From positions 78,181,001 through 78,245,000 of the forward strand of contig NC_088913.1 in the NCBI RefSeq assembly GCF_963576675.1: a stretch of 64,000 nt of DNA, written 5' to 3'. Position 1 is the stretch's first letter. Every line of letters starts with the position of its first letter. The translations under genes were made by a program, and so were the position numbers. Shown here in pieces: positions 41,682 through 53,801 of this stretch. Origin of the DNA: Euphorbia lathyris (lineage: Eukaryota > Streptophyta > Magnoliopsida > Malpighiales > Euphorbiaceae). The notes beneath the pieces were generated by a model. The model made no database searches and had not been told where the DNA came from. It saw only the letters and a list, made by a program, of their open reading frames with translations.

Positions 41682-43317
41682 AACTATAAAATGCTGGAAT
41701 TTTTGGTCTTTTTTGTAGAACCCAATGAGAATATTAATTCTTCTCCTTTATGTCCAATTTTGGGTATATATCATACAGTTGATGTTTTTATGCATAGTTA
41801 TATATATAGCAAGGAATTTTAGAGTTTGCTTAGCTAAACAGTAAAATTAAACAAGTATAGCTTAAAGGGAAGATGAAGGCCTATTTGAAAGGCACAAGTA
41901 AACTTAAACAAGTATAGCTTAAAGCAAACAAAATTCATCTGAATACTCTACACTTAACGAAGATGACTTGTTTGAAAGGCACAAAATCGGGTCCTTTATG
42001 AAACTATTGATGCGAATTAAGGATGGAAACGAGTACTGTATATGCAATACATGGAAGTATCTGACACCAATGAGATTAAATGTACCCTGCATAAAAGGGT
42101 ATGAGACGAGTATGTTATCAATAAAATTACTCGTTACGGGAATGGGAATACTCCGGATATCCCGTTTCCGCCATATATTTAACTATTTAATTATAGTGTA
42201 TTTTAATTTGTTGATAATTGGAGTGATTTAGAATTTAGAGTTTGTAATATTTGTTAAATTTGTAAATGAATTATTTATCCAGGGTTTATTAAATTTATTC
42301 TTTATTAAATTTGCAGTATTTTTTATTTTATGTATTGTTATTAACCCGTAAGGGTACCTATGCGTACCCACGATTTAGATGGGACGGGAATGGAATTCAT
42401 GAAGTATATCCGCTGGGGTAATGGCACAAGTGCAAATAATGAAAAAATAAATGGGTAAGGGTTTGACACATTGACACTGTCAGCATGTATCCGGCTGGTT
42501 GTCATCCTTAATCTGAACATTCATTGAAGATAGTGATAGATTTAGAAATTATTGAGCCGGAAAAATCTTATAGAGTATATCATTAACCCTCTGACTTAAT
42601 TAAAGTGATATGATTAGCTTTCTAAACTCACATGTCAAAACAATTGAGAGTTCAGGCAAATTAAACCTGTATCATATTTTAAGTGAAACTATATTTTAAA
42701 CTATATTTTAAACTATATTCTAAACTCATATTTTAAGTGAAACTATATAACAATTTTTTGATTAATAAATAAAAAATATAAAAATACAAATCCGATTAAT
42801 CCCCTACAAGTCCCCGATTAATCCTCGAGGACCCTGTCCGCTCGACTAGTACTCAATATTTTTTACAACCTTGAAAACGCTAGAGGTTTTCCTCATTGTT
42901 CATTCGCCTTCTTCATTAAAAAATTTACCGAAAAAATGATGTTTAGTAAATTTTGTACAAAATTCTAACTTTATTAACGGTTGCCTAAAAAATAATGAAA
43001 GGAGGAATCATTAATTTTATATTGTGGTGAAACTTAGAAAAATAACAAAAACAAAAAAAGGAAAGAAAAAAGAAAATCAGTTTTCTTAATTTTAAAATAT
43101 GAAGGAGGGTATCATTCTTTTTGTTTTCTTCTTGAACAAAGCAAAATTACAAAATCAAATATCAGAATTCACGTGAATTTCATAAATCCGACTGTAACCG
43201 CAAGAATATCAAACCCAGATACAATTTATTCACTGCAACATCAATTAACGAAGAAGAGCCTCAATATCATTTGTATGCCTTTAGGCCTACTACACCTAGC
43301 CACAACCCTGATGTTGG
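41682..43317. other. Intergenic DNA downstream of anthranilate synthase
   Basis: AT-rich. A short direct repeat (TTAAACAAGTATAGCTTAAAG, twice within 41846-41926) and tandem AAACTATATTTT words (42680-42760) are visible. The 3' end of the host mRNA should lie in the first 200 bp. No ORF, tRNA or element with defined ends found. Confidence 0.6.
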
Positions 43318-43611
43318 CAGTTAGTGATTAATATAAGATATATGATTGGGCCTTAACTATGATATCGAGCTTTTAGTTCAAACGATTCCATGACATGGTA
43401 TAAGAGCCTCTAGGATAAAACAGTTGAGGGTTTAAGTCCCGACAACCTCATTAATTTGTGCAATTAAAAACGCATGGCCGGATGAGCCTGTGTTGTGCAC
43501 ACTGCAAGCCTAGGGGGTATTTATGTGTGGGAGTGTGTTAGAGATTAATATAAGATATATGATTGGGCCTGGATTATCTGCTCGAGCTTTTAATCAATTG
43601 GTTCCATGACA
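43318..43611 (+). mobile_element. TRIM (miniature LTR retrotransposon)
   Basis: Two 76-78-bp LTRs (43318-43395 and 43536-43611) share GATTAATATAAGATATATG at the start and CCATGACA at the end. After the left LTR comes TGGTATAAGAGCC, close to the methionine-initiator primer site TGGTATCAGAGC, and before the right LTR a purine run GTGTGGGAGTG. The internal region is 140 bp without coding. A second primer-like TGGTAACAGAGCC follows the right LTR. Confidence 0.7.
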
Positions 43612-45060
43612 TGGTAACAGAGCCTCTTGGACCAAACAGTCGAAATGGGAATGGTTGATTCTATGATTTATTGGAATCAATTCTTATTCGATGGTTAAAA
43701 TTAGTAACCCAAACATTGGAAATGAGATTATGTCATTTCCATTCCCATTCGAGGACTAATTACTCCTTTTTTTTTGCTCGTGTTCATTGATTAGTTCATT
43801 TGAATTAAAGAGAAATAAAAAAATTATATATAGTAGCTAAGAAATTAATCGAGCCTGTAAGCGCACTTTTGAGTCAAAGTTAATGAGACTTGGACCTAGT
43901 TCGTTAATGTATGGAGCTGAGCCCACTCGAATCAAGCCTTGACCGAAATTTGACCGATCGAAACTTGAATAGTTAGTTAACTAATCTGGGTCATTAATGC
44001 CCCGGAGACTATTTTACACTATTAAGAAATGATTCTTAAAAAAAAAAAAAACCTTGCAAATTCGATTAATTCATGTGTTTGTTTTAAAAAATCTATTTTT
44101 ATCTAAAAAATCAATTATTAATTGATAAATTTGTTGTACCAAATAAATAATATAATTATTTATTTTATTGTCATTACCTTGACTAAGAAAATTGATTAGC
44201 CTCTTGAACTTGCTTAAAATGACATTATAAATCTCCTTAACTCCGGCATACAGAGAGAGGACTTTGAAAAAATGAAATGTATGTCATTTTAAGCAAATTT
44301 TGAAAAAACCAATAGAAATTAACAAATACACTAGCTATTATATTTCATAACTTACTTACTCTAAATTTAGCCTCTGTTGTTTTTACTTTTCCACAAAATT
44401 AAAGAATCTATAATATATACCTTCATTTGGAGTATATTCCTTTACTACTAATTGAGCTTCTGAGCAAAAAGTTAGGTAAAACTACTGGGCAAAGATAAAA
44501 TTAACCCTATAAAATTTTAAATAAATTCATATACTCACTCATTAATTTGAACTCTTATCATTGAATTAAAATCAGCAAAAAATTAGCTATTTACTTTTAT
44601 AATCGTGTAGCTTTTAAACAACACACATGAAATTAGAATAAATAAACCAACGGGCTATTTACTTCTATAATCGTGGTAGCGTTTGATGCATGTGGCTGAG
44701 CAATTGTGATACCAAAATTGGTGACGTGTAAAACGCCTTGCTGATGACATTAAAAACACATTACTAATGACCACTTTTCCACTAGTGTTAGTATAAAGAA
44801 ACCAAAGGGTAATTTCTAACTCATGGGCATGTTTTAAATCAACAAATAAATTAATCATTAGAGCATAAAACATGACCATATCCATATAGCATAAAAGATA
44901 GAAATAGATATGAAATATGAAGTCGAATAATCAATATAGAAGTGTAGATACACTAAAACTATAATCAATAGAGCATAAGCCAATAATGAACCAACTGAAT
45001 CCTATTTAACATAATAAAAACTAACATGAAACAGTCTATCAAACTGAATTCATCACACCA
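43612..45060. other. Intergenic DNA, no recognisable gene
   Basis: 43612-43645 resembles the TRIM internal start again. The rest is AT-rich with no ORF of substance and no repeat with clear borders. Confidence 0.55.
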
Positions 45061-45694
45061 ACGGTATAAGTTCCTACATGAATTGATGGTGTTTCATTCT
45101 AAAAATAGAAATATTTCTAGTGTGCCACATAATCCAAATTAAACTAACAACTCCAACTGACCATAACAAACCCACTTGAGAACTGAAGCTATATGATTTA
45201 AACAATTCAAGATAAGAGTAATTAGAGAATCTGTCAATACAATATGTTTACCAAAAAGAGAGCCCAACCCTCTCCAAGCAACCTGAGAAAAAAAAACAGT
45301 GAACCAGAATATGTTGAGTTGATTCCAAGGCCAATTTGCATAAAATACAACGGGAAACAGTAGGCATGCCACACTTCTGCAATTGGTCATGCATGGGCAT
45401 GTAACCCAATAAAGCCCTCCAGCAAACGATGGAATGAGAAGGAGGAATGACTTCAGACCAAATAAACTTACACCATTGAACCTTTGATGCATTATTACCC
45501 AATAAAAATAGAAATCCTTGACAGTAAATATACCTGAAGAAGAACCTGTCTAGGCGCAGAAGTCTTCATCATCACCGCCATGCCTAATCTCCATAATATG
45601 CTGCTGTAAAACTTGTGGAAGTTGCTGCAGATTTATCGATGAATCTCCATCGAGAAATTCCTTAATGCTATTAAATCGGGCACATTGGATATTA
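45061..45694 (-). pseudogene. LINE B C-terminal part (zinc-binding reverse transcriptase domain)
   Basis: The minus-strand protein shows the zf-RVT domain of plant LINE ORF2: W-x-S-x-V-I-P-P-S-H-S, CWRALLGYMPMHDQL and CGMPTVSRCILC, then ESTQHILVHC. Upstream residues (SGIFTVKDFYFYWG) come before it in a slightly broken frame. It is the continuation of 50530-51971 after removing the copia element and one AGGGG: the reading passes K-F-P-L-N-I-Q-C across the site. The left border near 45060 is approximate. Confidence 0.8.
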
Positions 45695-45699
45695 AGGGG

Positions 45700-46070
45700 T
45701 GTCGTAATGCCTTGAATTAGTTCCTATTCGGAGTAGTATTGGGTTTCAGATTCCTAGTTGGATTAGGATCATGGGTTCCTAGTGAAATTGGAATCATGGG
45801 TTCCTAGTGGAATTGGGATCATGGGTTCCTAGTTGGATTGGGATCATGGGTTCCTAGTGGGATTAGGATCATGGGTTCCTAGTGAGATTAGGTTAGATTG
45901 GGTATTATAAATACCACATTATGTAACCTAATCATTGTAATCTGATTTTCGCCTCCTAATAATACTATTCTCCTTCTGCCCGTGGACTAGCCAACACAAT
46001 GTTGGTGAACCACGTAAATCTGTGTTTTTCAATTGCTTGTTTATTTGTCTTTCATTAATTCCGCACAACA
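45700..46070 (+). repeat. 5' LTR of copia D (371 bp) with 25-bp tandem repeats
   Basis: Starts TGTCGTAATG, ends CCGCACAACA. U3 contains five to six 25-bp units (GGTTCCTAGTGGGATTGGGA type, 45749-45896). The TATA box TATAAATA is at 45906-45913. Confidence 0.93.
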
Positions 46071-46125
46071 AACTAGTGTCAGAGCTTTCGGTTTTCGATC
46101 GAGGTTTTTTTTTCTGGAGAGAAAG

Positions 46126-49100
46126 ATGTCTGCGATGAACGTGAAAATTGAAAAGTTTACTGGGAGAAATAGTTTCAGTCTATGGCAGATCAAGATGCGG
46201 GCTTTGTTAAAACAACAAGGTCTGTGGACGCCGTTGAAGAAGGCAACGGGAGAAGTCACTCCTGAGATGACGATTCTGGAAGAAAAGGCACATTCAACAA
46301 TTATGTTGTGTCTCGCAGATGACGTCATCACTGAGGTCTCAGACGAAGAGACTGATGCTGGTCTGTGGATGAAGTTAGAGAGCTTATACATGACGAAATC
46401 TCTAACAAACAAACTTCTTCTGAAACAACGTCTGTTTGGCCTGCGAATGCAGGAAGGTACGCAACTCAGGGATCATTTAGATCAATTAAACACATTATTA
46501 CTAGAATTACGTAATATTAATGTGAAAATTGAAGATGAAGATGCTGCTTTGATTCTGTTGGTGTCTTTACCGCTTTCATATGAGAATTTTGTTCAATCAT
46601 TTATTGTTGGTAAAGATTCTGTGACTTTGGAAGAAGTTAGGTCATCTCTTCATAGCAGGGAGTTGCGTCATAAGGCGAGCAATACAGGTGTAGATAATCA
46701 GGCCTCTGGACTGTTTGCCAGTGGCAGTAAAGGAAAGGGAAACGGTGGAAAGAAAAAGTCTAAGAAGCCGTTCTCAAAGGGTCCTAAGCCAGACGACACC
46801 TGTAATTACTGTAAGGAGAAAGGACATTGGAAAACTGACTGTCCAAAGAAGAAGAAGAAATCAGAAAATCAACCAGGTTCTGCTGCTGTAGCAAATGGCG
46901 ACAACAACTCTGAAAATGATATTGCTCTAGTTGCTGATGGACACACTCATCACTCTGATATGTGGGTTCTTGATTCTAGAGCATCTTAGCATATTTGTCC
47001 AAGGAGAGAGTGGTTTTCAACTTATAAGCAGGTAGATGGAGGGAGCATTTCAATGGCTAATAGTCATGTCTACAAAGCAGTTGGAATAGGCTCGATCAAG
47101 TTGAGGACACATGATGGTAAGTTCTGCACGTTGAACGAAGTCAGGCATGCTCCATTGATGACGAAGAATCTGATATCTCTGAGTCTGTTAGACAGTAGGG
47201 GTCTCAGCTGGTCAGGAAAAGATGGAGTTCTACATGTCTATAAAGGTTCTGATGTGATTCTGAAAGGTGTGAAGCATGGTACTTTGTATTTCTTGCAAGG
47301 TTCCACTGTTACAGGTTCAGCTAATGTTGCATCGTCAGAGATTGACCAGGAGGATATGACAAAGATATGGCATATGAGCCTTGGTCATATGGGCGAAAGA
47401 GGGATGCAAATTCTATCAAGGGATGATCTTCTTGATGGTCATAAGGTCAAGAGTCTAGAGCTTTGTGAACACTGTGTCTTTGGGAAACTACATCGCAGCA
47501 AGTTTCCCAAAGCTATTCACATAACAAAAGACACACTTGATTACATCCACTCTAATTGTTGGGGTCCATCTCGAGTTGAGTCTTTGGGAGGTCACAGATA
47601 TTTTATGTCTCTGATTGATGATTATTCAAGGATGACTTGGGTCATCATGATGAAGCATAAAAGTGAAGCTTTCAAGAATTTCAAGCAGTGGAAAGCATTG
47701 GTGGAAAACAAAACAGGAAAGAAGATAAAGAGGTTGCGAACTGATAATGGTCTGGAATTCTGTTCGTCTGAGTTTGATCAGTTCTGTAAGCATGCAGGGA
47801 TTGCTCAGCATCACACAGTCAGGAATACACCGCAACAGAATGGTGTAGCTGAACGAATGAACCAGACATTACTAGAGAGGGTGAGGTGCATGCTCTCTAA
47901 CGCTGGGTTAGAAAGAAGATTCTGGGCTGAAGCGGTGAACACAACATGTTATTTGATTAACCGCGGACCACACACCGACATACAACTCAAGACGCCTACA
48001 TAAATGTGGTCAGGAAAGGTTGCTGATTACTCAAATTTGAAAGCTTTTGGGTGCACAGTTCACTATCATGTTAATGAGGGTAAGCTAGAGCCAGGAGCCA
48101 ATAAGGGAGTGTTCGTAGGCTATGGAGATGGAGTTAAAGGCTTCAGGATCTGGTCTCCATCAGAGAAAAGGGTCATTTTGAGCAGAAATGTAGTCTTTGA
48201 CGAAAAATCTATGCTTAGACCCATTGTGAAGCCTACAACTGCAACAGAAACTGATAGGATTGATAAATAGGTGGAGTTTCAGGTCATACAGAGTGAGAGT
48301 GGCTTGAAGGAACAAGAGTTAGAAGCAGAAATAGAGCTACCAGAATCTACACCATCAGTTTCTCAACCATCTGAAACTACACATCGTAGCTTAGCTCAAG
48401 ATCGACCAAGGCGGGTTGGAGTTAGGCCACCTAAGAGGTATGAGGACATGGTGGGCTATGCACTACATGTTGCTGAAGAGGTGGACACTCGTGAACCATC
48501 AACTTACCAGGAAGCTGTTTCAGGTGCCGATTCTGAGAAATGGCTTGCTGCTATGGGAGATGAGATGAAGTCCCTTCATAAGAATGAAACATGCGATTTA
48601 GTCATACCACCTCTAGGGAGAAAGATTATTACTTGCAAGTGGGTTCTCAAGATGAAGGAAGGGATATCACCTGCAGAGGGAGTCAAGTATAAGGCTAGAG
48701 TTGTTGCTAGAGGTTTCAATCAAAGAGAGGGAGTGGATTATAATGAGATATTCTCACCAGTAGTCAGACACACCTCTATTAGAGTGTTGCTAGCTATAGT
48801 TGCACATCAGGATTTGGAGCTTGAGCAACTTGATGTAAAGACAACCTTTCTGCATGGAGATTTGGAGGAAGAGATCTACATGACCCAACCAGATGGTTTC
48901 CAGATTCCTGGAAAGGAGAATTATGTTTGCAAGTTGAAGAAGTCCTTGTATGGACTTAAGCAGTCTCCCAGGCAGTGGTATAAGAGGTTAGACAGCTACA
49001 TGATGCAGCTGGGCTACACCAGGAGCCCATATGATTGTTGTGTCTATTACAATAAATTGGAAGATGAGTCTTTTATCTATCTGGTGTTGTATGTAGATGA

Positions 49101-50049
49101 CATGTTGATAGCTGCAAGGAAGAAGCACGCCATTTAGAAGTTGAAGGGTCTTCTCAACGCAGAGTTCGAGATGGAGGATTTGGGTGCAGCTCGGAAAATT
49201 CTAGGAATAGAGATTTACAGGGACAGAAGCAAAAGGAAACTTTTTCTGTCATAGAAGGGATATATTCAGAAGATCTTGTCAAGATTTGGCATGTCTACCA
49301 CAAAGCCCATAGATACTCCTAGTGCTGCAAGTGCACATCTGTCTATTGCTTTTGCACCTTAGTCAGCTGAGGAGAAGGAGTACATGTCTCGAGTTACCTA
49401 TGCTAGTGCAGTAGGAAGCTTCATGTATGCAATGGTCTGCACTAGACCTGATCTTGCACAGGCTGTAAGTGTTGTTAACAGGTTTATGGGTGAACCTAGC
49501 AAGGAGCATTGTCAAGATGTGAAGAGGATCTTTCGGTACCTAAAAGGTACATCTGATGTTGGTCTCATTTATGGAGATGATACAGAGTGTTTGGTGATAG
49601 GTTTTTCAGACTCTGATTATGCTGGAGATGTTGACAGTAGAAGATCTATGACTGGTTATGTTTTCACTCTTGGCGGTTCAGTTGTCAGTTGGAAAGCTAC
49701 TTTGCAGCCTACAGTGAATTTGTCTACTACAGAAGCAGAGTATATGACACTGACTAAAGCTGCTAAGGAGGGGATATGGCTTAAAGGACTAGTTAGTGAT
49801 CTTGGTCTACATCATGATCAGGCTACAGTGTATTGTGACAGCTTGAGTGCAATTTGTTTAGCCAAGGATCAGGTTCATCATGAGAGGACCAAGCATATAG
49901 ATGTGAGGTATCATTTTCTCAGAAGTGAGAAGAGGGTCAAGGTGAAGAAGGTAGGCACTGCTGACAATCCGGCCGACATGTTTACCAAGCCCGTTCCGCA
50001 GAGCAAGTTTCAACACTGTTTGGACTTGCTAAACATCAGAGATTACTAG
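46126..50049 (+). pseudogene. Copia D gag-pol, one frame with six in-frame stops
   Basis: 1308 codons in one frame from MSAMNVKIEKFTG, without any frameshift. Gag has the usual copia helical domain and a knuckle CNYCKEKGHWKTDC (46801-46842). The protease reads D-S-R-A-S followed by a TAG (46987-46989), so its DSG is lost. GAG-pre-integrase and integrase follow (WHMSLGHMG, NTPQQNGVAERMNQT); the first catalytic Asp appears as Asn at 47554-47556. Reverse transcriptase (LYGLKQSPRQWY, YVDD at 49090) and RNase H (STTEAEYM) close the frame. Other stops: 48001-48003 TAA, 48268-48270, 49135-49137, 49252-49254 and 49360-49362 TAG. The copy is defective. Confidence 0.92.
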
Positions 50050-50153
50050 TTGCCTATGGGCAACTCTGAGGCAGAGGGAGAAGTCTGTTCATCTAGCACT
50101 ATCATGGGTGCATCTGTTATGTTTTCAGGAGGATTCAAGTCAAGGTGGAGATT

Positions 50154-50524
50154 TGTCGTAATGCCTTGAATTAGTTCCTATTCGGAGTAGTATTGGGTTT
50201 CAGATTCCTAGTTGGATTAGGATCATGAGTTCCTAGTGAAATTGGAATCATGGGTTCCTAGTTGAATTGGGATCATGGGTTCCTAGTTGGATTGGGATCA
50301 TGGGTTCCTAGTGGGATTAGGATCATGGGTTCCTAGTGGGATTAGGTTAGATTGGGTATTATAAATACCCCATTATGTAACCTAATCATTGTAATCTGAT
50401 TTTCTCCTCCTAATAATACTATTCTCCTTTTGCCCGTGGACTAGCCAACACAATGTTGGTGAACCACGTAAATCTGTGTTTTTCGATTGCTTGTTTATTT
50501 GTCTTTCATTAATTCCGCACAACA
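50154..50524 (+). repeat. 3' LTR of copia D (371 bp)
   Basis: Same length as the 5' LTR with about seven substitutions; tandem 25-bp units at 50203-50350. Followed by the target duplication AGGGG. Confidence 0.93.
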
Positions 50525-50529
50525 AGGGG

Positions 50530-51971
50530 AAAATTTAATTGTTCTCCCACTAAGGGGTTTAATCCATAATTCACTCCAGAAATTCAGCTTTGAATTGTTT
50601 CTAATCCACTAGTATGATTGATCCCTAAGAATATAGTAGACCTCTCGAATTGATGGCCAAATTGAAGAATTAGAAATTGCACCATTGGGGAGCCTAGAAT
50701 GAACAAGAAAACGCCGTTTTAAAAGAATTGAAACTAAAGAGTTCTCAATAAGTAATTCCCAAGTCATATTGCTAAGAAGAGCCTTAAACTTGAGCAATTG
50801 TTTTCTGCCATTCTTAATTGGACTACAATAGACTTTCCACGGAACAATAACAAACTTCCTTGTGTCAATATAGCCAGTACATAAAAAAAATCCTACTATA
50901 ATTATTCAACCTTTTCAAAAGCCCCACTGGCCACTTGTAAATAATGAAGGAATGAATGAAAGCCCCAGTCAGCGCCGACTTGATCAAAGATAACCGACCA
51001 ACAAATGAAAGTGAAGTTTCGTTCCATTTACCAAAATTAGCCAGGAACCTACCTGTAAGAGGCTGTAAATGATAACGCCTAGGAGATCCGATAAAAAAGT
51101 GGAACACCAAGATAAGAGAAAGGCAACCCCTGCAGCCGAATGCCAATTAAATTCGCGAAGAAAGCAACAACACGTTGGGCTGAAGTATGTGTCCTAAAAT
51201 ACACAGCCGGCTTTCCCTGACTGACAATCTGCCCCGAAAGAAGACAATAAAAATCAATTTTTTTAATAGTGCGCATATTCCGGACGACAGCTTTGCCAAA
51301 AAAGAAATATATCATCTGCGTATAACAAATGTGAAGGAAAATAAACCCCACAGGAAAACACCATATTATCAAACTCTCCACATGCTTAGAATTTAGCAAT
51401 CTAGTGACTGAAGAAATCCTATGCAAGACCAAATAAAATAGGAGATAGAGGATCCTTGACAAACCCCACATGAGTAAGTAAAATAGCCCCGAGAACGGCC
51501 CCCAACAAGAATCGAGACTCGAGAAGAAGAAAGGATATTCAGGATCTAGTGTTTAAACTTCAATGTAAAACCGAAAGCCCCTAAGACTGTAAGCAAAAAA
51601 TTCCAATCCAGTGTATCAAATGCCTTTCAAATGTCAATTTTCAAATCCATATTACCACAAAAACAACACTTGTCCAAAGAATTAATCCCTTCTGAAGCTG
51701 CAGAAATACAGTGGTGGACACTACAATTTTTTATGAACTCGAACTGGTTTTTAGAAACAATGCGAGAAGAAATAATTGCAAGTTTGTCTGTGAGAATTTT
51801 AGAAATAATTCTAAAACTAAAATTACTCATAACAATTGGTCGATACTGATCTACTCGACTGGAACCCTCGACTTTAGGAATTAAAACCATGAGATTAGAA
51901 TTCGTACCAGGAAGAATATGACCATTGTTAAACAAACTTTTAACCATATTACAGACATCATAACCAACAAT
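50530..51971 (-). pseudogene. LINE B ORF2, reverse transcriptase middle and C-terminal part
   Basis: Minus-strand fragments: NSNLMVLIPKVEGSS and FSFRIISKILTDKL (51700-51930), then a broken region with an altered YADD box (51300-51420), then thumb-like sequence (FSYLGVPLF, about 51090) and TWELLIENSLVS (50760). Many frameshifts. The right end is cut by the SIRE B LTR at 51972. 51660-51971 is nearly identical to 29197-29502 of LINE A. It joins 45061-45694 in function and frame. Confidence 0.8.
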
Positions 51972-53302
51972 TGTTGGTCCCTTATAACGTAACAGGTTAG
52001 TTCCAATGGGGGGGATAGGAACTATTTAAAATTTTAGTACGTTAAGGCTGACTTCTTTTACTTTGAAAAGGAATTACACAGCGCGCTGAGTGAAGTAAGA
52101 CACTAGCTTAGTCAACTGGTGACTAAGTCAGCTTCTTTCTTTGAGTCAGGAGATAGCACTTAAGTCTATTCCTGAACTCAGATACTCAATGCACACAACT
52201 CAGCGTGACCTCTTTACTTGGTCAGTTTTGTTTAAGCAAGCAATATATATTAAAGGAGTTTAAGGTTAGAATGATGTTACTCAGCAGATTTATCTAGGTT
52301 CGGACTCTACGCTTACGTCCTATCCTCGGAACACGTTCCGAGCTTTCGAATTCTCTTCTGAGCTCTTTAACGGTAGAGCATCAAACCTTTTACAACAAGA
52401 AGCTGAGTATAACAAGAGTACCTTCCTCTATACCTCTACTCACTCCTATTCTATTACTGAGTACTATAACCGAGTACTCTGCCTCTCCTTTCTAATTCTA
52501 GAAATGATAATAAGTTTGTCCTAAACAACAATTGCTAAGACACTTTAGATGATTGGATAATCACTCTAGACTTTTACACAGTAATATGGAAATTGGTGTA
52601 AGTAATTGCTTTGCTTTTTCACACAGATTCTTCGAGTAGAAATTTGGTCAGCATAATGGCTTGTTGAAGATCTACATCGAATGAAGCAACTGAAAGGCCT
52701 ATTTATAGTGACACTTGAGGTTTCGGTTATTTCAAATTTCGAAATAACCGTTGGAGGGAAACGGCTTGATGTCGTTGTCACTCAGTACACGCTCAGTGCC
52801 GTTGGCCAATCAGATTATTGTATCTTCTGTCTTCGATCAGTGCTGAGCAGCTTTTAGACAGACAGGCAGAATGTTTCACCTTTTATGGCAAAGTCTTCCA
52901 GATAGCTTTCTATGTCTTCTGAACTTTACCCAAAGTAGAAATACTTTGTTTTGAAGTTGTTCCTTGCCCAGCTGCTGTCTTGTACTCTTTGTCGTCCAAC
53001 TCAGCAGCTTCATTCCGAAGTAGATAAAGAAAGTCTTCCAGATCCTTCTTCATGCTGAGCTGCGTTTTGTCCACAACGACAGCGTTTTGTTTACACGGGC
53101 CGAGTTGTCTTGGGCCTTTGACTTTCCTTTGGGCCTTTAGCCTTTTAGTCTTTATGTCTTATAAATAATTTAACTCGAACATTGAACAAACACATTAGTG
53201 TAATAAATCAAAGCATTTAAACTTAGTGTGTTTTAGAATATTTTTAAACATATACTCAAATAATTTTGTCAAATCAAAATCATGTGGAAAGGTGTTTCAA
53301 CA
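51972..53302 (-). repeat. 3' LTR of SIRE B (1331 bp)
   Basis: Plus-strand ends TGTTGGTCCC and GGTGTTTCAACA, the mirror image of the SIRE A LTR ends. The polypurine tract (plus strand AACTCCCCCATTTT) follows at 53303-53316. Confidence 0.85.
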
Positions 53303-53801
53303 AACTCCCCCATTTTAATGTTGGCAAAACTATTCAGTGAAGAACTCAGTTTTGAGCTCCCCCATGATAGTTGACCTTTTATAACTTAATAAACTCCCCC
53401 ATAAGGGTTGAGCTACTGACACAGTTTTACTCTAAACATTTTAAGGTTTAATCGAGTAAGTTCTAGGTTAGTTTTCAAATAAAGGTCAGCTCATGAAACA
53501 TATTCTATTAACTCAGTTTTAAGCGGAAGATTTAACTATCAGGGAGCGTTGAGTATTTTGTTGTTCAATGAGTCTTATAAGACAATGTTTTAATCATACA
53601 AGACAGTGTTAGCAGCATACAATCAGAAGACATTAAGAATGATAAACACAGTTGATGTATGCAAAACATAATAGCTCAGCATCACATAAGATTTTAATCA
53701 AGTTGAAAAATTTGATGCAAGCATAGTATTAATAAGTAGTCAGCATTGTACACAAAAGCAGGGATACTTAAGACTTAGAAACTAGCTATCTTAATCTGAA
53801 G
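53303..53801 (-). other. SIRE B 3' untranslated region
   Basis: Non-coding counterpart of 27316-27857 with several CTCCCCCAT runs (GGGGGAG on the minus strand). Confidence 0.7.

Larger units (their letters stand above)
45700..50524 (+). mobile_element. Complete Ty1/copia retrotransposon D inside LINE B
   Basis: A 4825-bp element with two 371-bp LTRs and the target duplication AGGGG (45695-45699 and 50525-50529). The primer-binding site TAGTGTCAGAGC (46074-46085) matches the initiator-methionine type at 10 of 12 positions. A purine tract (AAGGTGGAGATT) precedes the right LTR. The LTRs differ at about 7 of 371 positions, so it is recent, yet its single gag-pol frame holds six stops. Confidence 0.95.

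Noticed and set aside
43396..43408. tRNA gene or SINE at the TGGTATAAGAGCC site
   Set aside because: It directly follows an LTR copy and fits a primer-binding site better.
44655..44885. Short minus-strand frame as a gene
   Set aside because: 76 codons in AT-rich intergenic DNA with no motif or context.
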